Positions 40,724 through 49,081 of a stretch of 64,000 nucleotides of DNA are shown piece after piece. The notes under the pieces were generated by a model that made no database searches, was not told the origin of the DNA, and saw only the letters and a program-made list of their open reading frames with translations. The stretch lies in the NCBI GenBank assembly GCA_052035735.1, contig JBPOHI010000112.1:4043-68042 (forward strand). Reading direction: 5' to 3'. The position numbers were made by a program, and so were the translations under genes. Source of the stretch: JAGPDF01 sp052035735. GTDB lineage: Bacteria > Acidobacteriota > Thermoanaerobaculia > Multivoradales > JAGPDF01. Numbering within the stretch: the first letter of the stretch is position 1; each line of letters starts with the position of its first letter.

Positions 40724-43317
40724 CCGCAGCCACACTGCTGCGCCAGATGGCGCGCGAGACCCGCGGTGCGCGAGGCCGGGTTCTCTTCTTCGTGCTCTGT
40801 CTCGCGGTGGGAGTCGGCGCGGTGGTGGCGGTCGCCGGCTTCTCGTCGAGTCTCCGCGCCACGCTGGCGCGGGAGGCCCGGCAACTGCTCGCCGCCGACC
40901 TGAGAGTGCGCAGTCTGAAGCCGGTACCGGCGTCGGTCGATGAGTGGCTGGCCGGCGCCAGCCTCGCGCAGGGCGCGCGGGTCACCCGCCTGACCGAGAT
41001 GGTCACCGTTTCGGCGGCGCCGCGGCACACGGCCGGCGCCGGCCGCAGCCAGCTCGTCGAGCTCAAGGCGGTCGACGGTGACTTCCCCTTCTACGGCAGA
41101 CTGGAGCTCTCGCCGGGACGCCCGCTTGCGGAGCTCCTGGCCGGAGACGGCGCGGTCGCCGCGCCCGAGCTCCTCGCGCGTCTCGACCTGCGCCTGGGCG
41201 ACTCGATCGCGATCGGCGGCAAGCTCTTCACGCTGCGCGGCACGGTGCTCGCGGAGCCCGACAGGCTCGGCAACGCCTTCTCGCTCGGCCCGCGGCTGTT
41301 TCTCTCCGGCGACAGTCTGCGCTCGACCGGCCTCGTCGGTCTCGGCAGCCGCGTCACGCACCGCCTGCTGGTGAAGCTGGCGGAAGACGCCCCACCTGCG
41401 GCGGTACAGGCGTTCGCCGACCAGTTGCGTGCGGCGCTTCCCGATCCGGCCTTCTATCGCATCGAGACCTCCGCCGAGGGTCAACCGGAGCTGCGCCGCG
41501 GCGTCGACCGCACCGAGCGTTTCCTCGGCCTGGTAGCGCTGCTCTCGCTGGTCGTCGGCGGTGTCGGGGTGGCGCAGACCGTGCGCGCCTGGCTCGCCAG
41601 CCGCCTCGATTCGATCGCGGTCTTCAAGGCACTGGGCGCGCGTCCGCGCGAGATTCTCGCCATCTATGTCGGGCAGACCGTCCTGCTCGCCGGACTCGGC
41701 AGCCTCGCCGGCGTCGCCCTGGGGATGGCGCTCGAGCGGCTCGTTCCACGGCTCGCCGGCGCGCTGTTGCCGGTGCTGCCGCAGATCGAGTTTCAGCCGC
41801 TCGCCGTCCTGCGCGGACTCGGTCTGGGTCTGGGCGTGGCGCTGCTCTTCGCCCTGCCGCCGCTCGTCTCCGCGCTATCCGTTCCCGCCGCTCGCGTGTT
41901 GCGACGCGAGATCGAGCCACTGCCGCCGTCGCGCCTGGCGCTCGCCGTGACGGCGCTCGCCCTGCTCGGCGGTCTTACCGCGATCGCCGCCGTGCAGGCC
42001 CGCTCGCTCGCCTGGGGGGCGGCGTTCGCCGGCGGCTTGGCTGCCACCGCGACCTTGCTCGCGCTCGCGGCGCGCTCCCTGATCTACGGAGTTCACCGGC
42101 TACCGCGCCTGCGGCTGCCGCTGCCGCTGCGCTACGGCTTGGCCGCACTCGGCAGACCCGGCGCTCCGACGGTCGCGAGCGTCGTCGCTCTGGGCCTGGG
42201 GGCGATGGTCGTCGTCGGCATGCGCACGGTCGAGCACGGGTTGCTCGCGCGCCTGCGCAGCGATCTGCCGACGAATGCGCCGACCGCGTTCCTGATCGAT
42301 ATCCAGCCCGAGCAGTGGAGCACGGTGCGCGCCGAGATCGATCGCGCCGGTGCCACCGGCGTCGATTCGGTACCGGTGGTCATGGCGCGCCTCGCCGAGC
42401 TCGACGGCAAGCCGGTCGCCGCGCTCGCGGCCGCGCGCGAGCAACTACGGTCGGCGGCGGCGCAGGACGGCGACGACGGCGACGAAGAGCGCGGCCAGCG
42501 CGGCCGTTGGGCGCTCACCCGCGAGCAGCGCCTCACCTTTCTCGAGCGCCTGCCGCCCGACAACACGCTGACCGCGGGCCGGCTCTGGGAGGCGCCCGGC
42601 ATCGACGAGGTCAGCGTCGAGGAGGAGTACGCGCGCGATCTCGGCCTCGCCGTGGGCTCGAAGGTCGTCTTCGACGTGCAGGGCGTACCGGTTCCGGTGA
42701 CCGTGACGAGCCTGCGCAAAGTGCGCTGGGAGAGCTTCGGGATCAACTTCTTCTGGGTCGTCGAGCCCGGCGTCCTGGATCGCGCTCCGCAGATGCGTAT
42801 CGCTTCCGTGCGCCTGCCCGCCGGCGGCGAACAGCGCCTGCAGGACGCGCTCGCTGCGACCTTACCGAACGTCACCGTCTTCGCCATTCGCGACGTCCTC
42901 GAGAAGGTCAGCGTCGTCCTCGAGCGGATCGCTCTCGGAGTGCGCTTCCTCGGCGGCTTCACCGTGCTCGCCGGACTGGCGATTCTCGCCGGCGCCGTGG
43001 CTGCCGGCGCCGCGCAACGCGGTCGCGAAGCGGCGCTCGGCAAGGCGCTCGGCATGACGCGCTGGCAAGTGGCACTGCTCTTCGCCACCGAGTCGGCGAT
43101 CGTGGGCCTCCTCGCCGGAGCGATCGGCGCCGGTGCCGGGACGATCCTGGCGGCCGTGGTGCTCGAGAAAGGGATGGAGATTCCTTTCCGCTTCGAGCTC
43201 CTGCCGCCGCTCGTCGCCATCGCCCTGGCGGCGTGCTTCGCCGCCGCCGCCGGTCTCGCCGCCAGCGCCCGCCCCCTCGCCCAACGACCCCTGGAGGCGC
43301 TGCGCGCCTCGTCGTGA
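40720..43317 (+). CDS. ybbP: ABC transporter permease YbbP-like (two FtsX domains)
   Basis: An 865-residue permease with the YbbP architecture: N-terminal helix (VLFFVLCLAVGVGAVVAVAG), large periplasmic domain, three-helix FtsX domain (about 260-390), two further central helices, second periplasmic domain (about 505-725) and a second FtsX domain (LGGFTVLAGLAILAGAVAAG to LARPLEALRASS-like end). An acidic insert with AQDGDDGDEE lies in the second periplasmic domain. It partners the ATPase encoded just upstream. The stop codon lies in the first unit of a 29-bp tandem repeat. Confidence 0.9.
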   Translation: MTAATLLRQMARETRGARGRVLFFVLCLAVGVGAVVAVAGFSSSLRATLAREARQLLAADLRVRSLKPVPASVDEWLAGASLAQGARVTRLTEMVTVSAAPRHTAGAGRSQLVELKAVDGDFPFYGRLELSPGRPLAELLAGDGAVAAPELLARLDLRLGDSIAIGGKLFTLRGTVLAEPDRLGNAFSLGPRLFLSGDSLRSTGLVGLGSRVTHRLLVKLAEDAPPAAVQAFADQLRAALPDPAFYRIETSAEGQPELRRGVDRTERFLGLVALLSLVVGGVGVAQTVRAWLASRLDSIAVFKALGARPREILAIYVGQTVLLAGLGSLAGVALGMALERLVPRLAGALLPVLPQIEFQPLAVLRGLGLGLGVALLFALPPLVSALSVPAARVLRREIEPLPPSRLALAVTALALLGGLTAIAAVQARSLAWGAAFAGGLAATATLLALAARSLIYGVHRLPRLRLPLPLRYGLAALGRPGAPTVASVVALGLGAMVVVGMRTVEHGLLARLRSDLPTNAPTAFLIDIQPEQWSTVRAEIDRAGATGVDSVPVVMARLAELDGKPVAALAAAREQLRSAAAQDGDDGDEERGQRGRWALTREQRLTFLERLPPDNTLTAGRLWEAPGIDEVSVEEEYARDLGLAVGSKVVFDVQGVPVPVTVTSLRKVRWESFGINFFWVVEPGVLDRAPQMRIASVRLPAGGEQRLQDALAATLPNVTVFAIRDVLEKVSVVLERIALGVRFLGGFTVLAGLAILAGAVAAGAAQRGREAALGKALGMTRWQVALLFATESAIVGLLAGAIGAGAGTILAAVVLEKGMEIPFRFELLPPLVAIALAACFAAAAGLAASARPLAQRPLEALRASS

Positions 43318-43369
43318 GATTCATGGCGCTGCGCGCCGCGTCGTGAGATTCACGGCGCTGCGCGCCTCG
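43296..43369 (+). repeat. 29-bp tandem repeat, about 2.5 copies, at the ybbP 3' end
   Basis: Units begin at 43296, 43325 and 43354 (the third is partial) with GGCGCTGCGCGCC. Copies 1 and 2 differ at two positions. Copy 1 includes the last codons and the TGA of ybbP; copy 2 lies in the gap before the convergent gene. Confidence 0.85.
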
Positions 43370-43384
43370 CCTTCGAAGAAGGAC

Positions 43385-44440
43385 CTACTCGGGAAGCTCT
43401 TCGCTGCGCTCGAGCAGGTAAGAGACCGGCACGAACTCGATCCCCGCCGCGGCCGCGCGCGGGATCTCCTCCGCCAGCACAGAGAGCGTCGCCGGATGCG
43501 GATGACCGATGGCGATCGCCGCCCCGCGCTCGCGCGCCAGGGCGAGGAGTTTCGCGAACTGGGCGGCGACGGCGCTGCGCTCCGTCGCGTCGTCCAGGAA
43601 CAGGTCACGGTTCGCCGCCGGAATGCCGAGCTCGCGCGCAACTTCGAAGCCGACGCTGCCGGCGCTGGTGCGCGAGTCGAGGAAGTACCTCCCCTCTCGC
43701 CGCACTTCGCCGAGGATCGCTGCCATCGCCGCGCGCTCGCCGCTCAGGCGCGAGCCCATATGGTTGTTGACTCCGGCCGCACCTGGCACCGCGGCGAGGG
43801 CCGCGGCCGTCGCCGCCGCCAGCTCGCGCTTCGACATGCCGGTAGTGAGCGCTCCCGGGCCCGGGTCGGCGGTGCCCTCCGGGTCCATCGGCAGATGGAG
43901 CAGGAGCTCGGCGCCGTGGCGGCGCAGCAGCTCGACGACTTCGGCGGTGCGCGACTCGTAGGGCAACACGGCCCAGGAGAGCTGCACGTTGCCGGCAGGC
44001 GCCAGCGCGGCGAAAAGCCTCTCCAGAGCAGCCACGTCCCGCCCCAGATCGTCGATGACGATCGCTACGCGGGCGCGGGCTGAAGTGGGGGACGGCTCCG
44101 CGGACGGAGGGGCCGGAACGGGCTCCGCGGCGCCTCCCTCCTCTGCCTCGACGACTTTCGCTGCTGCGGCGGCAGGGCGCGGGCGGACCGCTCGTGGCTT
44201 CGCTGCCGGTCGCGGCGGCAGGTCCTTCACGGCCGCGACTGGCGGCTTCGCCGGCAGTCGCCAGGCAGAGACCTGCTGCATCAGACGCTCGCCGAAGAGA
44301 GCTCCGAGGGCAAACAACACCAGCGCCGCGGCAAGCAGCAGCAGGCCCTTGCCTCCGCGGCGTTTGCGGCGGCGGGTGCCCGCCGTTCTGGAGGGGGAGG
44401 CGGCGCGGCGGCCGCCCTTAGGCGGCTTTCTTGTCGACAA
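43385..44440 (-). CDS. Divergent polysaccharide deacetylase (YibQ family)
   Basis: A 351-residue protein: basic N-terminus, one membrane helix (LLLLAAALVLFALGALFGE), Ala/Pro-rich linker, then the divergent polysaccharide deacetylase domain (Polysacc_deac_2). This shows VAIVIDDLGRD with the metal-binding Asp pair, LLLHLPMDPEG with the catalytic-site His, GVNNHMGSRLSGE and AIAIGHPHPATLSVL. In proteobacteria the same family follows envC and ctpA, as here. The start is a TTG, overlapping the upstream gene by 23 nt. The substrate in the envelope is unknown. Confidence 0.85.
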   Translation of the reverse strand: MSTRKPPKGGRRAASPSRTAGTRRRKRRGGKGLLLLAAALVLFALGALFGERLMQQVSAWRLPAKPPVAAVKDLPPRPAAKPRAVRPRPAAAAAKVVEAEEGGAAEPVPAPPSAEPSPTSARARVAIVIDDLGRDVAALERLFAALAPAGNVQLSWAVLPYESRTAEVVELLRRHGAELLLHLPMDPEGTADPGPGALTTGMSKRELAAATAAALAAVPGAAGVNNHMGSRLSGERAAMAAILGEVRREGRYFLDSRTSAGSVGFEVARELGIPAANRDLFLDDATERSAVAAQFAKLLALARERGAAIAIGHPHPATLSVLAEEIPRAAAAGIEFVPVSYLLERSEELPE

Positions 44441-45653
44441 TCTCCGGCTCGCCCTTGAGATAGCGGATGGCGCGCTCCAGGATCAACTCGGAGAGCGGCC
44501 GGTCGCGCTCTTCGAAGCGTCGGATCTGATCGTCGACCAGAAGGTCGGGAGTCAGACGCTGCGAAAGCGGCTTGCCATCCGGCCCGGCAAAGTAAGCGGT
44601 CGTCAGATAGAGACGGGCGCCGCCGGCGAGCTCGATACGCGAGCGCTCGCCCGCCCAGCCGAAGGTCGGCACACCGACCAGCTTGGCGCCGGACTTCTGC
44701 TGCAGCACCGCGGCGAGAATCTCGGCGGCACCGGCGGTGTAGCCATCGACCAGCACGACCAGCTCGGCCGGCAAACCGGACGCGGCGGTGCCGGAGAAAG
44801 TCCGGCCGACCTTGTCTTTCTCGCGCAGGCTGCCGAGCTCGCCGCTCGCGAGAAGGCCAGCGACAGCGTAGGCCGCCTCCGGCTCGCCGCCCGAGATCCC
44901 GCGTAGATCGATCAGCAGCTTCGCCGCGCCCTCGGCCTTGGCCTCGGCCAGCAGGAATCGCGCCGTCTCGGCAGCGGCGGCGTCGATGCGCGGAATGCGC
45001 AGCATCGGATAGCCCTCGGTCGGACGGAGCGTCGGCGCCGGCGGCAGGGCGTCGGCGAGCCGGAGCTTGAGCGACTGGGTCTCGCCGCGGCGGACGACCT
45101 CGAGATCGAGCTCGCGGCCGTCGGCCGGGAGGAGCTCGCGGTTGATCTCCCAGACCGGCATCTGCCGCGTCGGGCGACCGCCGATGCGCGACAGGATGTC
45201 GCCGCTCTCGATTCCGGCGGCAGCTGCGGCGCTTCCCTCTTCTACACCGGCGACGTAGGCGACACCGCGATCTTTGAGAATGACCAGGCCGGCGTGACGG
45301 ACACCCGGCACGAGCTCGCCTTCCCCCGCCGCGGGCAGCGCCGGCGGCAGGTAGATCGAGAACGGGTCGAGAGCGTCGGTCGAGCCCTCCATCGCCCCGG
45401 CGAGCAGGGTGGAGGTATCGGTCGGCTCGACATAAGTCTGTCGAACCAGGTTCAGGGTCTCGGAGAAGATCGCCAGATACCGGTAAAGCGCGTCGGGATC
45501 GGGCTCTTTCTCGCCGTTCTCGCCGGCGCTCCACAACACGCCGGCGACGAGCGGCAGCAGCACGGCGAGCGAGATGGCGAGGAATCGACGGCGGGAGCGG
45601 TTCGAATCTCCCGGAGGCAGATCGGAGGGCGGCGATTGCTGGAGTCGGTTCAT
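44418..45653 (-). CDS. S41 (CtpA-like) family protein lacking the catalytic Ser and Lys
   Basis: A 411-residue exported protein: N-terminal membrane anchor (FLAISLAVLLPLVAGVLW), helical part, PDZ domain (about 115-195, VAYVAGVEEGSAAAAAGIES, GDILSRIGG) and an S41 peptidase core. The core is complete in length, but the catalytic segment S-A-S-E-I of active enzymes reads GAAEI (Gly308 in place of Ser) and TFGKG reads TFGWA (Trp333 in place of Lys). It is therefore predicted to be inactive, perhaps a binding scaffold. It sits between envC-like and yibQ-like genes, where proteobacteria have an active CtpA. The ATG at 45653 precedes the membrane anchor. Confidence 0.85.
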   Translation of the reverse strand: MNRLQQSPPSDLPPGDSNRSRRRFLAISLAVLLPLVAGVLWSAGENGEKEPDPDALYRYLAIFSETLNLVRQTYVEPTDTSTLLAGAMEGSTDALDPFSIYLPPALPAAGEGELVPGVRHAGLVILKDRGVAYVAGVEEGSAAAAAGIESGDILSRIGGRPTRQMPVWEINRELLPADGRELDLEVVRRGETQSLKLRLADALPPAPTLRPTEGYPMLRIPRIDAAAAETARFLLAEAKAEGAAKLLIDLRGISGGEPEAAYAVAGLLASGELGSLREKDKVGRTFSGTAASGLPAELVVLVDGYTAGAAEILAAVLQQKSGAKLVGVPTFGWAGERSRIELAGGARLYLTTAYFAGPDGKPLSQRLTPDLLVDDQIRRFEERDRPLSELILERAIRYLKGEPEIVDKKAA

Positions 45654-45685
45654 GGGAGCGATGGGGTCTCGGGCGGGCGGCGAAC

Positions 45686-46807
45686 CTATCGCAGCCATCC
45701 GCGCGGGTTCTCGGGATTCTTGTCGACGCGAATCTCGAAGTAGACCGAGCTGCCGGCGCGCCCCACGATGGCGTGCAACCCTAGCACATCCTCCTTGCGC
45801 ACCCTGAGCTCCGACAGACCGGCGTAGAGCGTGAAAACGCGCCCGGCATGCTGCACCACCACCATCTGCCCCATCCCTTCGAACGGCGCCGCGAAGAGGA
45901 CCTTCCCCGGATAGACCGCGAGGACTTCGCTCCCCGGAACGGTCTCGAGATCGAGCCCGTTGTGCGGCACGCGCGTTCCGTAGCGGGGATCGACCCGCGG
46001 CCCGAACTCGCTGATCACCCGCCCCGCCACCGGCCAATCGAGCAGGCCGCGGAAGTCCCGGATCGGCAGGCCGCCGAGTCCGACGTCGCTGCGGCCGTAA
46101 AGGGCGTCGAGCAGGCTCGTGATCTTGCGCGCCCGCTCCCCGAGCTCGAGAGCTGCATTGGCGAGCTGTTCGCTCTCGCGGCGCGTCCCGGCGAGCAGCT
46201 GCGACTTGCGGCGCTCGAGCGCGACGAGCTCGTTGCGGCGCGCGTTCTCGCGTTCGAACCAGCCGCGAGCCGTCTGGCGCTCGGCGTCGAGGTCGCGATG
46301 CTCGAGCGTGAGCCGCGCGGCGATCTCCTCGAATCCCGCGACCGAGGCGGCGTCGCGCTGCGCCAGGAAGCGCAGCGCCCGGACCGCCGGCAGGAGAGCC
46401 TCGCCCGGCGCCAGCGAGAGCAGCATCCTGAGATAGCCGTGGCGACCCATCCGGTAGAGCCCGGCAAGACGGGATTGCAGCTTGCGGCGTTCGTCGGCCA
46501 GCCGAGTCTCGAGCTCGCCGATCGCCGACTCGGAGGCCGCGGCGCGCTCCTCGGCGATCGCCTTTGCGGACGCCGCCTCGGCGACCTTCTGCGACTGCAG
46601 CTCCAACTCGAGCTCGAGCCGGTCGAGGTCGCCGGCGATCCCGGCCGCCGACTCTTTCACCGTCTCGAGACGCGCCTGGAGACGCGCGATCTCACCGCGA
46701 ATCGCCTCGAGCTCCTGCTCGCGCGTCGAGGGGGAGTCCTGGGCAGGCACTCCCGCCGCCAGGGCGAGCAGGAGCGCCAGCGCGGGCAGCGCGGCTCTTC
46801 GCCTCAT
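45686..46807 (-). CDS. envC: EnvC-like murein hydrolase activator (degenerate LytM/M23)
   Basis: A 373-residue exported protein: signal peptide (to GVPAQDS), long coiled coil (about 28-120 and 165-245) and a C-terminal LytM domain. Of the zinc ligands, HNGLD keeps the HxxxD motif, but the HxH motif reads SVY (AGSSVYFEIR), so it should not bind zinc. This matches EnvC, which activates cell-wall amidases at the septum instead of cutting peptidoglycan. Its ATG overlaps the stop of the upstream phosphodiesterase-like gene by 4 nt; the pseudo-CtpA gene follows after 32 nt. Confidence 0.88.
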   Translation of the reverse strand: MRRRAALPALALLLALAAGVPAQDSPSTREQELEAIRGEIARLQARLETVKESAAGIAGDLDRLELELELQSQKVAEAASAKAIAEERAAASESAIGELETRLADERRKLQSRLAGLYRMGRHGYLRMLLSLAPGEALLPAVRALRFLAQRDAASVAGFEEIAARLTLEHRDLDAERQTARGWFERENARRNELVALERRKSQLLAGTRRESEQLANAALELGERARKITSLLDALYGRSDVGLGGLPIRDFRGLLDWPVAGRVISEFGPRVDPRYGTRVPHNGLDLETVPGSEVLAVYPGKVLFAAPFEGMGQMVVVQHAGRVFTLYAGLSELRVRKEDVLGLHAIVGRAGSSVYFEIRVDKNPENPRGWLR

Positions 46808-49056
46808 CGACCTCCGGCGTTTCCGGAGCCGGCGGCGCCAGCGACCAGACTGCGGCCATCGAGCTTCGCCGTCGCCGGCACGCCGTAGAGCGCGAGCAGG
46901 GTCGGCATGATGTCGGCCATGTAGGGCTTCTGCGACAGATCGAGGCTGCGGTTGGCGAACAGAATGCCGTCCACCAGCGGCGGATAGACCGAGCAGTGAT
47001 CGGCGCTCCAGACGTCGAGATTGGGCTCGACGATCGATTTGGCGACGATGCCGAGCGAATCCTGCCAGCCGACTCGATAGCCGGAGGCGTTGGAGGGGAA
47101 AAGGTCCGGAATGAGCGCCGGATCGTAGGTGCCGTAGGCCTCGTCACGGGTGAAGACGTAGGCCACCGGATGCTCGCCGTTCTGCGGATCGACGTACAGC
47201 GGCAGCTTGGTGCGGATCTCGGCGGTCAGGGCGTCGTACTCGGCACCGGGATTGACGATTCCCTGGCCTTCGCGGCCCTTGAGGTTGACGTAGATGTTAC
47301 CCAGCCCCATGGCGTAGGCGCGGGTCTTCGACCAGTCGACATCCTGGAAGAACTGCCCCTGATCGAAGAGATCTTCGAGGTTCGCCTGGTGCCCGCTCTG
47401 CCCCTTGAGCACGAGGTAGCCTTCGGTCGCCAGCCAGGTGTTGTAGTTCATCGTCCGCCGCCACGGAGCGAAGCCGTGGTCGGAGGCGACGAGGAGCGTC
47501 GTGCCCGCGGGCATCGTGGCGACCTTGTCCATCACCTTGCCGACGATCCTGTCCATCTGCTGATAGGCCTTGAGGATCGAGTCGCCGTACTGCGCGTGAC
47601 CGGCCTCGGTGTAGAGCGGATGCTGCGGATCGGTGTGGTGCCACATCACGTGCTGCACCCGGTCGGTGAACTCGAAGTAGTGCACGTAGACGTCCCAGTC
47701 GTCTTCCATCAGCCCGGCGAGGATCTTCTCCTCTTCGCCGACGGTGAAGTCGGTGTCCTCGTGGAAGACCTTGTCGTCGATCGTGCCGCCCTTGATCGAC
47801 CAGGTATCGATCATCCAGCCGATGGTCTTGAACAGGCCGAAGCGCGAGGCGAGCTCACCGGCGAAGGCGCGCGGCGCCGAAACGTCGAAGATCGGCGGCA
47901 GGTCGGACGGGTCGAATTGAATCGGCGAGAGATAGATGCGGACCTCGGGCTCGATCGACAGCACCCGGAAGCGGCCGATTCCGCTCACCTTGATGAGCGG
48001 ATTGAACGGGAACACGAACTTCACCCACGGGCTCCACTGCCCCGGAGCGAGCGCGAGCTGCGCCCCGGAGACCGCGATGTCCACCTTCGACTTGTCGGCG
48101 GCGACGTCGATCTTCATCGGGATGCGGATGTAGTCCGACTGCTTCGGGAAGAGCTTGTTCGGCGGGCCCTTGATCTCGGTGTCCAGGCTCCCCTTGTTGT
48201 CTTCGAGCTCGACGATCTCGATCGAGACCTCGTTGCCGCCATGCGGCTGGAAGAAGAGCTCGGAGGTGAAATAGAACGGCTTGCCAATCCGGCCGGAAAG
48301 GTCGGGAGTGCCGAGCCCGGAGAGCATCTCGCCGTGCGGGAACGGCTCGGGAGGAAAGGTCACCGGCATGCGCATCACCCGGACGTGTTTGCCGGCGTCG
48401 CCCAGGACCTTCCAGAACGGGTCGCCCTGCCGACGATTGATCACCGACGGCACCTTCTCGGGCAGCAGCGTCTTGCCCACCCAGAAACCGCCGCCGCCGG
48501 AGGCCGCGGCGAAGACCAGAGCCACGAGGCCCGCGGTTCGCGCGCGGGCACGGAAGAGCTTGAGCAGGAGAAAGAAGACGAGGAAGAGCGCCGCGGCGGC
48601 GATTGCGGCGATCGCCGGGCCGTTGCTCGCCCCGAACAGGAACGGCTTCGACGACTCGTCGAACGCCGCGAAGCTCGGGCGATAGGTCTTCGTGTCGCGC
48701 TTGAGGAAGTCGAAGATCGACGTTCGCCCCGGATTGAGGCCGGTGGAGAAAGTCGACCACGAGACAGGGGTCTGCGAAGGAATGGTCGAGCGCAACGGAG
48801 AGAAGGTGCCCTGATCGCGGAGCTTCGCCAGGTTCGGGAGCTTGCCCTCGTTCATCCACTGCTCGGTGAGCTTGGCGTCGGCGCCGTCAAAGCCGAGAAC
48901 GATCGTCCGCGGTCCGGCGGCGGCGAAGAGCGCGCCGGTGAGCGACCAGAGCAGCGACAAGGTGGCGACAGCCTGCAGCGCGCGGCGCGAGCGGTTTCGA
49001 ATCACTTCGGAAGCTCCTTGGGAAAGCGCCGGCGCAGGCCGCCGGCGGCCGTTCAT
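46804..49056 (-). CDS. Alkaline-phosphatase-superfamily phosphodiesterase, membrane-anchored
   Basis: About 750 residues. Signal/anchor (LQAVATLSLLWSLTGALFAAA), then the type I phosphodiesterase core with LGFDGADAKLTEQW (first metal Asp), SQTPVSWSTFSTG (nucleophile region), FTDRVQHVMWHH (Asp and His ligands) and LVASDHGFAPWR (Asp-His). A membrane pair (AIAAIAAAALFLVFFLLLKLF and TAGLVALVFAAASGGGGFW) and a beta-rich insert interrupt it. It could act on phospholipid-derived head groups or nucleotides. Start: ATG at 49056 preferred; a GTG at 49074 is possible but lies only 7 nt from the divergent phospholipase start. Confidence 0.82.
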   Translation of the reverse strand: MNGRRRPAPALSQGASEVIRNRSRRALQAVATLSLLWSLTGALFAAAGPRTIVLGFDGADAKLTEQWMNEGKLPNLAKLRDQGTFSPLRSTIPSQTPVSWSTFSTGLNPGRTSIFDFLKRDTKTYRPSFAAFDESSKPFLFGASNGPAIAAIAAAALFLVFFLLLKLFRARARTAGLVALVFAAASGGGGFWVGKTLLPEKVPSVINRRQGDPFWKVLGDAGKHVRVMRMPVTFPPEPFPHGEMLSGLGTPDLSGRIGKPFYFTSELFFQPHGGNEVSIEIVELEDNKGSLDTEIKGPPNKLFPKQSDYIRIPMKIDVAADKSKVDIAVSGAQLALAPGQWSPWVKFVFPFNPLIKVSGIGRFRVLSIEPEVRIYLSPIQFDPSDLPPIFDVSAPRAFAGELASRFGLFKTIGWMIDTWSIKGGTIDDKVFHEDTDFTVGEEEKILAGLMEDDWDVYVHYFEFTDRVQHVMWHHTDPQHPLYTEAGHAQYGDSILKAYQQMDRIVGKVMDKVATMPAGTTLLVASDHGFAPWRRTMNYNTWLATEGYLVLKGQSGHQANLEDLFDQGQFFQDVDWSKTRAYAMGLGNIYVNLKGREGQGIVNPGAEYDALTAEIRTKLPLYVDPQNGEHPVAYVFTRDEAYGTYDPALIPDLFPSNASGYRVGWQDSLGIVAKSIVEPNLDVWSADHCSVYPPLVDGILFANRSLDLSQKPYMADIMPTLLALYGVPATAKLDGRSLVAGAAGSGNAGGR

Positions 49057-49064
49057 CGCAGTGG

Positions 49065-49070
49065 TATCCT
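49065..49070 (+). promoter_or_regulatory. Candidate -10 element for the phospholipase operon
   Basis: TATCCT stands 11 nt before the GTG at 49082, predicting a leader of about 5 nt. It lies between the two divergent starts. Confidence 0.3.
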
Positions 49071-49081
49071 GCACGCGCCCA

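Noticed and set aside
44418..46037. Longer start for the CtpA-like gene, up to 46037
   Set aside because: The extension is an Arg/Gly-rich shadow of the EnvC-like gene. The ATG at 45653 precedes the membrane anchor.
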